DNA of 64,000 nucleotides from Pontederia crassipes (GCA_030549335.1 CM060183.1:22270552-22334551), one strand, 5' to 3'. Counted from the first letter of the stretch, positions 46,101 through 58,045 are shown. The notes: generated by a model from the sequence alone, not told the origin. Translations and numbers: made by a program.

Positions 46101-48851
46101 GAAGTATGTTGTTGAAGTTTATTTATTAATATTAACCAAAGGACGAACTTGCCAAATTTATTAAACTGTAACTGAAAACACATCACTATATAACTCATGG
46201 TTTCAATCATCAGGACATTCTAAGAAGCTAGATGATGAATTCGTCTCCTCTCTTCAATTTGGTATGCGGTGAGAAGCAATAAAATAGATGTACAAACTTT
46301 AACATATTGTATATAAAAAATAAATCATGGGAAACATGAAAAATGATTAATTAGAACACTAGACCTTCACAGCACTAAAGAATGTTATAGCATTATGCGT
46401 CTAGTTAAAATGAACTAGAAGTTATATCATTCTCTGATTTCAGGTTACAACAACAACAAAGCCTTATCCCACTAGGTGGGGTCGGCTATGATTTCAGGTT
46501 AGATGAAATCTAATTTGGTGGAGCCTTTAAGACTTTCTGTAGACTTATATCAGCTTCCTGAAACCACCAGCTTATATTTCTCGGAACTATTCATGAAGAA
46601 TATATTGCTTATGCTACCTTTTCTTGATTTTGCTATGTTGATGTTACTTACTCATGTATGACAAAGAACTTGTTAACTTTTGCAGGTCTGTGGCAACTGA
46701 TTTAGCAACTGACATCATTGTTCATGTTGGGGATGTCAAATTTCATTTACATAAGGTAATAGCTTCCCCACAGCTGTGATTTCAAACTCATCAACCATAC
46801 AAACTTGAGTATTAGTACAAAAATATTGAAATGATTAGTAAAGTGCACGACAAAAGATTTCATCCTCAACCTGAAATTTAGCATGATCAGATCAATGAGT
46901 CATTAATGTTAACTATGTCCAATTTCCCACTCATGTTATCATGTTTTAATATTTTCCCTGATTCATGATGCAGTTTCCTCTTTTGTCCAAGAGTTTTCGA
47001 TTGCAAAAACTACTGGGAACTTCGAATGATGAAAACATTGATGAGATTCACATTCCTGATATCCCCGGTGGCCCTGCTGCATTCGAAATCTGTGCTAAAT
47101 TTTGTTATGGGATGACTGTCACCCTTAATGCTTACAATGTAATTGCTGCAAGATGTGCAGCTGAATATCTGGAAATGCATGAATCGGTCGAGAAAGGAAA
47201 CCTTATTTATAAGATTGAAGTATTCCTCAACACCAGCATATTTCATGGTTGGAAAGACTCAATAATAGTTCTCCAGACTATGAAGTCTCTTCTACCATGG
47301 TCAGAGGATCTGAAGTTGGTCAAGCATTGCATAGACTCGATTGCCTCTAAGGCATCCATTGATGCTTCTAAGGTTGAATGGTCATATACCTATAATCGAA
47401 AGAAACTTCCATCTGAAAATGGTCTTGATCCACATTGGAATGGAGTGAGAAAAGAGCAATTAGTCCCAAAGGACTGGTGGGTTGAGGACCTATGTGAACT
47501 CGAGATGGATATGTATAAGAGAATTATATTGGCAGTCAAGGCAAAGGGAAGGGTTCCTTCTAATGTGATAGGAGAAGCTTTAAAAGGTTACACATATAAG
47601 ATACTCTCAAATTTTAACAAAGGATCTGCAGCATTTGGAGGTGATACCACTAAAAACCGATCCTTGCTGGAGACAATAATTTGGTTATTACCAGCAGAAC
47701 GAGGTTCTGTGTCATGCAGTTTCCTTCTCAGACTTCTAAGAGCGATCAGCTTATTGGATTGTGGTGAAACTAACAGGAAGAATCTTATCAAGCGTATAGG
47801 TTGCCAATTGGAAAATGCTTCGGTGTCGGATCTTCTGATTCCTGCTTCATCAGGGGAGAACATAATTTATGATGTTGACACAGTTTTAAACATAGTGGAA
47901 GAATTCATAATGCAGGATAACAGTGCTACTCAGCTGAATCTGAATGTTACTGAAGGGCTTCAGAGCGACGGAAACCCTACCTTAGTATCAGATAGTTCGA
48001 AGATTGCTGTTGCGAAGCTTGTGGATGGTTATCTTGCTGAGGTTGCAAAGGATCCTAATTTACCTCTTTCCAAATTTATAGATCTTGCTGAAATGATATC
48101 AAGCAATTCAAGGCCTGTACATGATGGACTTTATCGTGCCATTGACATGTATCTCAAGGTATCATTATGGTCATTTCTTACTGATTCTTGCATGTAGGAT
48201 TTGGGTCGACCAAGATACTTCCAATATTGAGTTTTTTTAATATCTTGCTAAATTAGTGGTATGACTTGGATTTCTTAGTTTTTCCTTCATTTATTTCCTA
48301 TGAACCAGGAACACCCAGGCCTAAGCAAGAGCGAAAGGAAGAAGCTATGCGGTCTAATGGACTGCAAGAGGCTTTCGAGTGATGCTTGTATGCATGCAGT
48401 TCAGAATGAGCGGCTCCCTTTGCGGTTGGTGGTGCAGGTCCTGTTCTTTGAGCAGATGAAGACATCTGTGGGTAGGAACAACAGAGCTGAGAGTGGTGGT
48501 TCCTATGGAAGTTCAAGGTCGGTTATCACAACCAACACCGAGGACGAATGGGATGGAGTTCCAACAGTTGAAGACCAAAAGCTATTAAAACCTCTGAAAG
48601 TTACTGGGGCAGTAGGAAGTGACAAGAGCAGCGGCACCAACAATGATGCGAGCAATGGCCATGACAGAGGTGTCAATGGCAAGGTGAAAGGTAATATGAT
48701 GCCGAAAAGAATGATAGGTAAGCTGTTGTCAAGCAAGGGGCACTCCGTGGAGAACGGTAGCTCCTCTGACACATCTGGAAGCCCCGACTCCGTCAAGCAA
48801 CATCAGCTCAGGTCTACTCCTTCAAGGAACACAAGATACTCCATTTCGTAG
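43179..48851 (+). CDS. BTB/POZ-NPH3 domain protein, NPY-type
   Basis: Four exons (43179-43240, 46686-46755, 46974-48158, 48309-48851) join in frame to 619 residues. The start [20 protein letters not shown] is typical of NPY-type NPH3 proteins. BTB domain: about residues 24-105 ([40 protein letters not shown]). NPH3 domain: [12 protein letters not shown] (212) to VVQVLFFEQ (488), with the YDVD signature at 343. The C-terminus ends RYSIS, an RxS phosphosite context (Arg615, Ser617) like that by which NPH3 binds 14-3-3 proteins. NPH3 proteins are plasma-membrane-associated and thought to be CUL3 adaptors; NPY members act with AGC kinases in auxin-dependent organ formation. Intron 1 (3.4 kb) contains RTE LINE pieces and a possible copia LTR relic. 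No break is seen, so the gene looks functional. Assignment to a single NPY member cannot be made. Confidence 0.93.
44193..44403 (+). mobile_element. RTE LINE derivative in intron 1 of the NPY-like gene
   Basis: The ATAGCCGGTCCCAAGCCCGG block and GGCCCCGACAGCC block are joined to a longer 3' end than in other copies (TATTGGTGAATAATATACCG, then TTTGGTTACTAATAGAGCGG), ending in TTG units. The retained 3' end overlaps the coding end of the family. Flanking duplications are not clear. Confidence 0.85.
44741..44932 (+). mobile_element. Possible Ty1/copia LTR relic (3' part)
   Basis: Beyond a long G tract the sequence reads GCGAAGCCCCTCGCAATATG, then ACCTTTATATATGAAGG and a TTCTTTTTCTTTCGTTG stretch, and ends TTTACCCCCAACA. 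This resembles the 3' half of plant copia LTRs, which commonly close with such a block and CAACA. The other LTR edge is not seen, so it is a truncated or solo fossil of unknown age. Confidence 0.35.
44759..44777. repeat. 19-nt poly-G tract in a G-rich stretch
   Basis: Uninterrupted G run preceded by GGGGGGTGCGGGGGGTGCGG (44740-44760). On the sense strand of the NPY-like intron 1. It can form a G-quadruplex; homopolymer length may also be a sequencing artefact. Confidence 0.85.
44980..45240 (-). mobile_element. RTE LINE 3' end with coding tail of the reverse-transcriptase protein
   Basis: On the minus strand 77 codons read [20 protein letters not shown], then [30 protein letters not shown] and [14 protein letters not shown], followed by the CCACCTAGTGGG 3' end and TTG-type tail. 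The RLRWFGHV...ADPT C-terminus is characteristic of RTE-clade plant LINEs. The piece is 5'-truncated at about 45240. It lies in inverted orientation to the copy at 44193-44403. Confidence 0.9.
46448..46485 (-). mobile_element. 38-bp RTE LINE insertion with 13-bp target duplication
   Basis: Only CAACAACAAAGCC, TTATCCCACTAGG and TGGGGTCGGCTA are present. Perfect direct repeats TGATTTCAGGTTA flank it at 46435-46447 and 46486-46498. It is a real but extremely truncated retrotransposition event, 188 bp upstream of exon 2 of the NPY-like gene. Confidence 0.88.
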
Positions 48852-51800
48852 GCAATATCTGTAGTTTCAAGAGGATTATTTATCATCAGTGTTTCCTATT
48901 TTAGTGAAGTTCTAGTCTTTGTTTTTTCTTTTTGCATATACAACTGAATGAACAATATGGGTTTTGTTGGAAGGCTGTATGAGATAAAAATATTTTCGTT
49001 GTGGTAGTATATTGTTACTGGTAGTGTTATTTACCATGCAAGAAGTTTATATGAGGCATTTTCGAGTGTCCTGGAAATCCATGCTTGACACACTTCTCTG
49101 CTTGTGAATGATGAAGTCTTTTAAGGCAGTGGAAATGCTAAAAGTGGGTAGAGAGACAAGCAGGGCCATGTGAGAGCCCACTTGGTTCTCGGTCTGCCTG
49201 ATCTGTGTATGAAATTTGTTTCTATCCACATGGAGGATTTGGCTTCTGGAATCTCCAGGAGTTTTCAGTACACTTGCCATAAATCAGACCAAACTCTCAG
49301 TTCCAAAAGCTAAGAGCCCCTTTTTTACCACGAGTTTCGTTTGCTCTTGTTTCCTTGCGTTGTACTGCGTTTAACGCTTCTGCTCCGAGAGCTCCATGGT
49401 CCACTTCCACTTGGGAGCTTTTGGGTCATATGCATTGGCAGTGTGTGTGAATGGGATCTATAAGGGGCATCATCTGTTGATAGGACACATCATTGGACCT
49501 TTTGTTCTTCTCAAACTGGGGAATGCTTTGACTACTGGTTGATCCCACATCAGTTCAATTTCTCATGAATGATCTCGAGGAGGATGTGGACTCCCCCAAC
49601 CACACATGCTCTGCAATCTCTTTGGACTGGTTGTGAGGGGGTGGGGTGGGGGGGGGGGGGGGGGGGGGGGTGGGGGTGGGGTGTGTGTGGCCCCTGCCCA
49701 CTTGTGCCCTCCTGAGTTCAAATTGCCCTTCAGTGATTAATATGTGGGGTTTGTGCTGCCTGTGTCAATAACATGGTCAGATGTTGGACTGCGTATGAAG
49801 TGGGGCTAGAGCTTACTTTTGTTGCATAGTGTGTGGTATGGAAGAAGGGTAGAGAATCTGATGCAGCCTCATCCAAAGAGCAAGAGCTTTGCTTGACCAA
49901 ATTGATTGATGGCCATGAGCCATGATAGCATCAAACTGGATGCTATTAACATTAGACAATAATGACGATGATTACAATAATAAGATGCTATTCTCCAGTG
50001 AGGATGTGCTTGTGAATTTCTGGTGACTGAGACATGGTGTACTATGCATCTAGTGATTGCTTGTATCTAGGGAAAGCAACTAATTGTTTAATTCCTTACT
50101 TTCTTGTCAACTATTAGGATCCCTTACAAAAGGAAAGCAAACTATTAGGATCAGCAAAACTTAATTATTAAAGGTCATAACTGTGACTTAGTCCGCGTTC
50201 TGACTCTAAAACATGTTCAGACTATTCACTGCTTATGTCGAGCACTCCATTATTAGAGTAGTTAGTTTAATTTGTGCAATGCTTACATCAGTCAACTAGT
50301 TGTTAACTTGGTTTGTCCCTACTAGTCAATTCCATGAGGAGCTCAGAAAACTTAAGGGGCAAGATATGCATCAATACATTGATTAGATTAAGCACAAGAA
50401 TAAATATACTGACCAAGTAGAATCCATGGAATATACGGTTGTGAGCACCTGTGGGTCATGGTTTCTGGTGGTGGCGAATACAATATGGGTGCATATATCC
50501 AAGTCAAGATGTGGTCAACATTCTATCTTCTCTTTCTTCTTGCATAAGCCTTTACTGACTCATTATTAATTGCTAATCTAATCGCCATTGTCTCCATAAT
50601 GTCTATTAAGAAATTAATGTGACTGACTAGTTCAAATTAATCAAGTCAATCTCGATATAATCAAGTGATCAAAGATTGTATACTGATGTTTTTGGAGGTG
50701 GCTCCGTGGGGGCTCGGCAACTTAATAGTACAGATGAAGCCTTCCAAAGGTATATATGTTAGATCTGGATGTAACCCCTCTAACTAATTATTTTCTGGAA
50801 CAAATAAAATGGTACTTTTCTCTTGGGCTATTAGGATCTGAGAGAGCTTTGATGCCTTGCCAATTCAAGAGGGTGACGACTTCCTTGAGATTCCTTCTAC
50901 AACTGAAATATGACGGCAACTCCTTCGCATGAACTGCAAAAGGTACATCAACAGCAAAAACAACAGACACCAAATTCACATCAACTCCTCTTGCATAAAG
51001 AAGTCAATCACAAATGATTCAACTTACTCCAATTGATAAGATCTATGTCCTTCTACCGAAAGCTCTTGGTCTTTGATATGAGTTGGAAATTGGATCATCA
51101 ATATATTGTTATTATTAATGCAGTTGCTGTCATATTGATTCCATTTAGTTTTGTCACTCTGAACTCTGAAGAACACAATGGTGGCAGTATCATATAATAG
51201 TTAATGCGTGTTGAACTAGAAGGTGTGGATCATCATGACATCTCTTATACTAAACTATGTCCAAAATCTTTCCTTCCACATTAACGTAATTTTGCTTGGG
51301 GCCTTCAATTAATACTTTCTTATTGCGATGGACACCCAATCTATTCCTACTTTATAACTTTGATGGTTGACTCGTCTCGATGAAAGCTCGTCTGCAAATG
51401 GACAGTATTATTGCTGCTCATTACGTTTGCAAAACCTCAAGCACAGCAGGTTGCCCACTCGACAGGTTTGCGTAGCATGGTTCATTCTCTCTCTCTCCCT
51501 CCCCTTTTCTTCTCTCCCTCTCAGCCCTCCATCCTCCTGCTTGTGTATCTCGTTAATTTAAAAGAAAGGTGCATAACACCGAAAAGAATATATGCTGTCC
51601 ATACACAAGAAAAAGATTCAGGAGGAGAACATTGAGTTTTTTTGCACCCATTCACGTGTCCAACTACTAACCACTTCTTCACCCTTAACATACATTAGAC
51701 ATGTTCCATCCAACATTTAGTGCCAAAATTGTGACCATTTTGGTATAAAGTTTCACGAGGGTCTTATGCAGAAAGCACAATCCAAAGGTCAACATTGCTC

Positions 51801-52753
51801 AAAAGCCCTGATCCGTCAAAAAGAAATTATTTTCACTAAAAAGGAAAAAGAAATAAAAAAACTACCTCTCATTTCCCTTTCTCAATATCCATCACAAAAT
51901 CCATGCTATAAATTATTATCCTCAATAACAAAGATAAAAAATATATGGGAAGTAACATAATGTCATGCCCCTTTGTTTTTTATATTTTTATTTTGTAATT
52001 AAAAAATATATAATGAAAAAATTCATCAAAGAACAAATAGAAAGATTAATCTTTGAAATATCTTCAATTTATCCACGTTCTCAAATTTAAAATATATCGC
52101 ATAATTTTCCCTGAAAACGTGCCTGTATCGGGCGGCTAAAAAAATATCTTCAATTTAATCATGAAAGGAATTAGCAATCACGTGGGTCCCCTAGTTTTGC
52201 CCGCCTCAAATAATTAAAAGTTTTTTTCCTATTGGTCGCCCAATAAAACCATCTCTCTGTTGGCCTCAATATATATTTCTTTTGAGCTCGACCATATATA
52301 TATATATATCGAATTGGATTAATGCATCAGTCTCAACTTAAAATGCATATTAAGACACTAGAATTTAGTTAATGTACATCTCAGCCAAAAGGTACAATAA
52401 ATATGAGGTTAAAAATAAAAAATTCAAATAATAATTTTTTGACAAGGGTGGTCAGTTGAAAAGGACCGAGTGAAAAGAGTCGACTTTGCCCGCCGTTGAA
52501 AGGAAAAAAAAGATGATATTTACATCGTTCTTTTTTTTCTCTTTTTCATTCTTATCTATAAAAAAACTACTTTTTTTTTCTTATTCCCGCCTGAAAAAGA
52601 GAACAAAAGCGAGAAAGATCATAATCTAAACTTTTTTTTTTCTCTTTCGACAGAAAGATCATAATCTAATCTACCGAACGGCCTTGTTAACAAATGTCCC
52701 AACGGACAAAGGGGCCCACATCCACGTCATCATCTTGAATAAATACAAAGGGA
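48852..52753. other. Intergenic region between the NPY-like and HLS1-like genes
   Basis: The NPY-like 3' UTR probably occupies the first 150-200 bp. Beyond it are a G tract (49636-49690), ordinary AT-rich sequence, and CT-rich tracts near 51480-51540. No gene is recognised; short frames lack domains. The two genes converge on this region. Confidence 0.6.
49636..49690. repeat. G-rich tract with a 23-nt G run
   Basis: GTGGGGTGGG leads into an uninterrupted G run (about 49648-49670), then TGGGGGTGGGGTG. It has strong G-quadruplex potential on the plus strand, about 0.8 kb downstream of the NPY-like stop codon. Confidence 0.9.
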
Positions 52754-54304
52754 TCAGAGCTCCCTGGGGTCCACGAATATGGAGTGCCCGGGCTGCGACT
52801 TGGTCCAATCTCCGACCTCCCCGTCGCTGTAGTCGCCCCCCGCCAGTCGCTTCGCGCACCACACGTCCTCCGCGCACGAGAGCCTCCGCCACCGCGGTAT
52901 TATTCGCCGGACCGGCTCCATCTCTGCCACCTCGGCGGCCAACACCGCCGACCGCCCCCTCGCCATGTTGTGCGCTTCCCGCCACGCCGCCAACACCATT
53001 CCCTCCGCCTTCGGCCCCTCCCCGAACACCCCATAAAGGAACCACGCACCGAACGGCCGGAATATGTTCGGCACCGACGGCAACTTCAGCCATGGCAACG
53101 CCCTGTCCGCAACTCTCGTTGCCGCGGACGCCGTACGGCGGAGCAGAGACGCCCCGCGGACCTCCATCCGGAACACTCCGCCGCAGTCCCACACGCTCGC
53201 CACTCCCCACGACGCCGGCGGCGATGCCAGGAAGGCTTCCGCGCCAGGCCACTGTCGGTGCTCCCGCGCCCAACCCTCCGGCACGGAGAGGAGCGTGACG
53301 AGCGACAGCGGGTGCCCGAGAACGGCGTCGATGTCTCGGGGGAAGAATTCCGCGGCGGCAGCTAAGCGGCGGCGATAGATGACCTCGGCGTCAGCCGGAG
53401 TGAGGCGCAGGACGGCCGTCCCAGCTGGCGCGGCCAGGCGGTGCGCGAACACTGGGTTGACGAGGATGGATGGCGTCCGGAACTTGGAATAGCCGCAACG
53501 GCCGGTGAATAGGCGGAGCGACGCCTCGTTGCTCTTCTCGGTAGCCATATACGCGTACTCGGCGCCCTTCTCCTTGAACCATCCTTCCATTTTCCTCACC
53601 AGCTTCAATCCGATTCCCATTCTCCTGTAGCAATTAACTGGCATATTTAATGTCACATTTAATTAATTACGATCCTAAGAATGTTATCAAGTAGTAGTTT
53701 TATTTTGCAGAGACTTGAATAGTCGAAGAGCAGCGATCTTAGCGTATGAATAATATAATGAACAGAGATCGAGGTACTTTACCTGTAAGAAGGCAAGACG
53801 CGGAGGCCGAGCATGTAGCCCACCTTAGCGTATATTGGAACCGGAGGATGCTGCTTGGCGCCGGCGCCATTGCCGGAACGTCTAGGGGCCTTCCTGCCGC
53901 AGGTGACCACCTTCACGCAGCCACCCACGACTCCCACTATCTGCTTCACTGGCTTGATCACTTCGGCGACCTGAGTGTAATGCCATTTCACATATGGAAT
54001 GATGGGAGCGATCAGCAGAAGAAGCATTTGACGCGTAGCAGCAGGAGCAGAAGAAATTATGAGAAGACGAGACAACAGCGGAAGGCCGCAATTAATTTAC
54101 CAGCAAAAGGTAGGCTGGGGAGTTGCGGATGCGGGAGGTCGGATCCCCGCGGAGGTCGGTGTGCAGTGACATCTTCCCGCGCGCGCCGACCTCGCAGAGC
54201 CGGTCGACAGCCTCCGCCTCGAGTCGGTCCGTCTCGGCGTCGTACTCCCTGACCACGATCACCAGCTCATCTCCTTCCATCGTCCCTTCCAACACGGGCT
54301 TCAT
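52754..54304 (-). CDS. HLS1: HOOKLESS1-like GNAT N-acetyltransferase
   Basis: Three exons on the minus strand (54304-54101, 53970-53783, 53624-52754) join in frame to 420 residues with GT-AG introns. The N-terminus reads VIVVREYDAETD, CEVGARGKMSLHTDLRGDP and RIRNSPAYLLLVAEV. The GNAT motif A, RRMGIGLKL (131-139), fits the R-x-x-G-x-G acetyl-CoA loop; GYSKFRTPSILVNPVFAHR, EFFPRDIDAVLGHPLSL, LPWLKLPSVPNIFRPFG and DYSDGEVGDWTKSQPGHSIF follow, ending VDPREL. These match HLS1 and its homologues, nuclear putative acetyltransferases that control apical-hook formation and auxin/ethylene responses. The first ATG is chosen because a TAG precedes it directly; the downstream MEGDELVIVVREYD could also serve. 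It is very GC-rich at third positions and appears intact. Exact paralogue (HLS1 or HLH1-type) not resolved. Confidence 0.94.
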
Positions 54305-54774
54305 CTACTGACTGTTGGGTACTAGTACTTGGTATGTAATATGTACAGTTATAACTGAGATAATACTTTTGTGGCCCTTAGACCAAATCTTTCTCTCTCC
54401 TCCTCTCTTTCTCTTCTAATTTTAAGTCGATATCTTTGAGCCTATCTATAGCTCAATGTAGATTACTTGATAGATTACAAGCACCGGTTTGGTTTTATGC
54501 CATAAAACCCCTTGGCCTCTACCTCTCCAGCTGGTACTTCCCTACGGGACCTATTGGATCTCCTGAATCACGTGTACTCCGAGCAATAAAGCGTGAAGAA
54601 AGGAGCGCTAATAAGAATTATACGAATAAGACGATGAACAAGAAATCAACTCAAAGGGCAGTGGTTCTTCTGTCCTCTCTCTCTCTCTCTCTGGGTCTTC
54701 CCTCTTTCTCTCCCCACCTTCTCTACTGCTGTTTATGATTGGGTTTTTAGTGTGTTTGGGCGAAGGTCGAGGGG

Positions 54775-54784
54775 GTATAAATAC
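54775..54784. promoter_or_regulatory. TATA-like site upstream of the HLS1-like gene
   Basis: GGTATAAATAC on the plus strand reads GTATTTATACC on the minus strand, so it could serve either direction. For the HLS1-like gene (minus) it would imply a leader of about 440 nt. Its GC-rich surroundings (GAGGGGG and CCCCCGGGCC) are promoter-like. No gene in the plus direction is evident. Confidence 0.35.
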
Positions 54785-55201
54785 ACGAATTCCCCCGGGC
54801 CTTGGCGATGAAGCGCTCATATGCGAGAAAAGGAGGTGAGGGGTCCATTGGAAATGCTTTGTCCCCCTCTCCTTTCAGTCCTTTGTCTCTATATAATAAA
54901 TTATCGCAACTTACTGAGTGATGATTTTTTGTCATTGACCATGGTTAGATGGGGGAGAGAGAGAGATAAAGAAGGATTAGAAGAGTGTGAGCAGAGATGG
55001 CGGCTGTGACTGCGCGTAGACTTGTTTTTTAGCATATATTTGTGTGTGTGTCTACTGAAGGCCGAGCTCTTTAATCATTAAATTTCTTGCGGAACCAAAA
55101 GGTGTGTGCTCTTCCCAGTTACGAGCCACATCTACATTTATTGCCTTGCCCTCATCCCCCCATCATTCAATGCCATGTTTCACTACTGTCCAAACCCATG
55201 G

Positions 55202-55289
55202 CATGGCATATGCCATGTCATGGCATAGCATTATATATATATCCCATGCATAGCATGCAAAACATCCATGCATGTACCTTTCATGCATG
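55202..55289. promoter_or_regulatory. Cluster of RY (CATGCA) elements and a CATGGC palindrome
   Basis: The perfect palindrome CATGGCATATGCCATG (55202-55217) is followed by CATGCA at 55245 and 55254 and the double RY element CATGCATG at 55267 and 55282. RY elements bind B3-domain factors such as ABI3, FUS3 and LEC2 in seed-stage promoters. The cluster lies about 0.9-1.0 kb upstream of the HLS1-like start. Function is inferred. Confidence 0.4.
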
Positions 55290-56980
55290 TAAAATAACAA
55301 TGCAGCTGTGATTTTTAACCCCATAGGTTGAAATATGGTCCTTTGCTTGGTTACTGTGGTTTGTTGGGGGGCTCTCATTCATGATACGTAATCAATTATA
55401 TTCGCCCACAATTATTACTATATCCACCAATGGGAACCTTTGTTGCAAAAAATGAAAATAAAGACAACATAATTTTCTTGGAGGTAATAATATATAAAGA
55501 AAAGAAAAGAAAAAGAGCTTTGCTAAACTTATGTGCGTAGGTACGTGATCAGGAACGCGCACACACACACCGTGATTACGCGTAGAACGATCGCCATTCT
55601 TGTCTTGTTTCCCAACCTAATCAAATTGGTGATGCCCCAAATAACGAAAGATTAAGATATAACACGTGTAAAGCCACCCTTGTGTACACGTCCACTCCGG
55701 TGTATAATTTAAACAACACATGTCGCCCTTGTGATTAGTGGCTTATGTATGTACAGGAACAAAAAGTGTGATTCCCGAGCACTACTAATGTTCTTCCAAT
55801 AATCTTTGTTTTCACTTGGCACTTGTATATATTGCTCTTCATGTCACTCCATAATTTTTAATGTCACTTCTTTCTTACTCATTTTACCTTTACTTTTTTT
55901 ACACTAAAACTACAATCTTATACTTTACAATAGTGGAAGACCAAGAGTCTCTTTATCTCTTTTTCCAGCAACAAAATTATTATTTTATAATATTAATATA
56001 ACAAATATTTATGTATTTATAATATTAGAAGACGAATGGTCCCTTTCTCATTCTTCAATAATAAAATTATTATTATATTTTCACCTTTTTTACGGCAATT
56101 GTTCTATTACGGTGCATATATTTTAGTCAGATTATTTAATATTTAATATTTATTTTAAGTTTTTACTTGTGTATGATATATATAATATTAGTTAATTTTA
56201 TTAGTTATGTTAATCAAAATTTAAATCGTAAGCTATATTTACTTTTACTTTTTTTTAATTACTTCTATATTCTTTGAGTTTTAAAAATATTTAATATCAC
56301 TTGCTTGATGAATTTGAAAAAAAATAAAAACATGTTAAATTTAATGATAATCACAAACTCAGAAAATAATGATTTAATTTATAAATTTTATTTTAAAGTA
56401 TGAATTAAATAATAAGTAATTACAAAAATATTAACATAGAATATTAAATGAGTTATTCATTTGCTTTTTTGTTTGGAGTCTGATATATTACAAATAATGG
56501 ACAACATGGGTAAGATGAAGTGGGATTAAGATTTTTGGAGTGGCATTAAGGACACCCTATCTCTTTTTGTCTACATTTAAGAATATTATTCTTTATTGTA
56601 ACATGCATCTAATTTCTTTTGCATACATTGTTTAAATAAAAGAATTTGGCTAAATCATATCAAAGGCATCTTAGCTTTTTAGAAGGACAAAATTAGATAT
56701 CGTCTCATCATCACGCGTAACACCACTGCAGCTTACAATATACAAAGAGGGGGGAAAATACATGTACGTAACGAAAACACGTATACTTGGATGCAATTTT
56801 TAAAATAAGCCTGATCTAGATGCATATATGATTGGTGCTACGTTATCTTTGTTGCATGTGTGCCAATTAATTTACCGGTTGCGTGTAGACGTATTGATCT
56901 TAATATTAATTGTTTTCAAGGACAAGTGATCGATGTTTGGATAATGTATAATCTTCCACCATTAATCACCATGGAAAGGC

Positions 56981-58045
56981 AAAAAGATTAAACTGTAATG
57001 GCTAGTGTGTTGGGCATGGAGGACCTACATGGTCCAACATAAAGGACAATTGACCCCTAATTTTAAGACTATATAATAGTTAGTATCATATATTGATATT
57101 ACATAATACATTTCAATAATTTAATCCAACTTAAAATTCCTTTAAATTAAAGTTGACAACTACCTGTCCTGATAACTTTAACATGTTCCAACCAGTGTTA
57201 TAAGACCCGGCCCGGCCCGGCCGGTCGGATTGGTGTTCGGGCATCAAAACGGTTCATGGGTCATCTCAAATCCGGCCATGGAGTTGACCCACTTTGACCT
57301 GATCAAACTCGGTCAAAACCCGGGTTCAACCGGCCGACCCGACGGGTTTGACCGACCCGGCCGGGTCAAGTTGTAAAATGTAAAAAAAATATACAAAAAT
57401 TATTATTTTTTTAGAATATCATATATATATACACTTGAGTTTATATTTCAATATTCTTCTTTATCACATATATAAAATTTCATTAATATATTTATTTTTT
57501 ATAATTACTCACAACATTTTTTATTTAGAAAATATTCAATTGATGATTTAATTTATTGTTACTTTGTTATATTATTTGATCTGAATTATTTTATTATATT
57601 ACATTATATTCTTGCTAAATAATATATTATATATTAATAATATGATAATAGTCACTTGAACTTATTTTATTTTTTATTAATTCATATTACCCGATCCGAC
57701 CATTTGGTTCGATCCGGTCCAACCGGTCTGACCTGACCCGTTAGACAATTCGGGTCGATGACCGGGTTGGGTCTTATAACATTGGTTCCAACATATATAA
57801 TCAAGTTCATAAAAAAGATTAAAGTGTAATGGCTAGTGTGTTGGGCATGGAGGACCTACATGGTCCAACATAAAGGACAATTGACCCTTAATTTTAAGAG
57901 TATATAATAATTAGTATCATGTATTGATATTACATAATATATACATTTCAATAATTTAATCCAACTTAAAATTCATTTAAATTAAAGTTCACAACTACCT
58001 GTCCTAATAACTTTAACATGTTCCAACATATATAATCAAGTTCAT
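56981..58045. repeat. ~230-bp tandem duplication, first copy interrupted by a hAT MITE
   Basis: Copy A (56981-57192 plus 57793-57810) and copy B (57811-58045) share the same sequence, starting near AAAAAGATTAAA.TGTAATGG and ending ATATATAATCAAGTTCAT, with about ten differences. Copy B lacks the insertion and shows the original target site. Confidence 0.88.
57193..57784. mobile_element. hAT-type MITE, 592 bp, 8-bp target duplication
   Basis: The left end CAGTGTTATAAGACCC and the complement of the right end CAATGTTATAAGACCC begin inverted repeats with about 20 of 23 identical positions, continuing into CCCGG-rich subterminal sequence. GTTCCAAC duplicates exactly at 57185-57192 and 57785-57792, while the neighbouring duplicate copy has a single GTTCCAAC (58019-58026). 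Terminal CA(G/A)TG and 8-bp duplication define hAT elements. There is no coding region and the interior is A/T-rich. Confidence 0.92.

Larger units (their letters stand above)
54305..56980. other. Upstream region of the HLS1-like gene and AT-rich intergenic DNA
   Basis: It includes a TATA-like site (54775-54784) and an RY-element cluster (55202-55289), listed separately, plus CT tracts at 54400 and 54675. A short plus-strand frame after the TATA-like site (MKRSYARKGGEG..., 54808) is unsupported. Beyond 55.8 kb it is AT-rich with nothing recognised. Confidence 0.5.

Noticed and set aside
52671-53378. Plus-strand frames of 193-204 codons over the HLS1-like gene
   Set aside because: They are antisense to the third exon of the acetyltransferase, which has clear family motifs and splice junctions on the minus strand.
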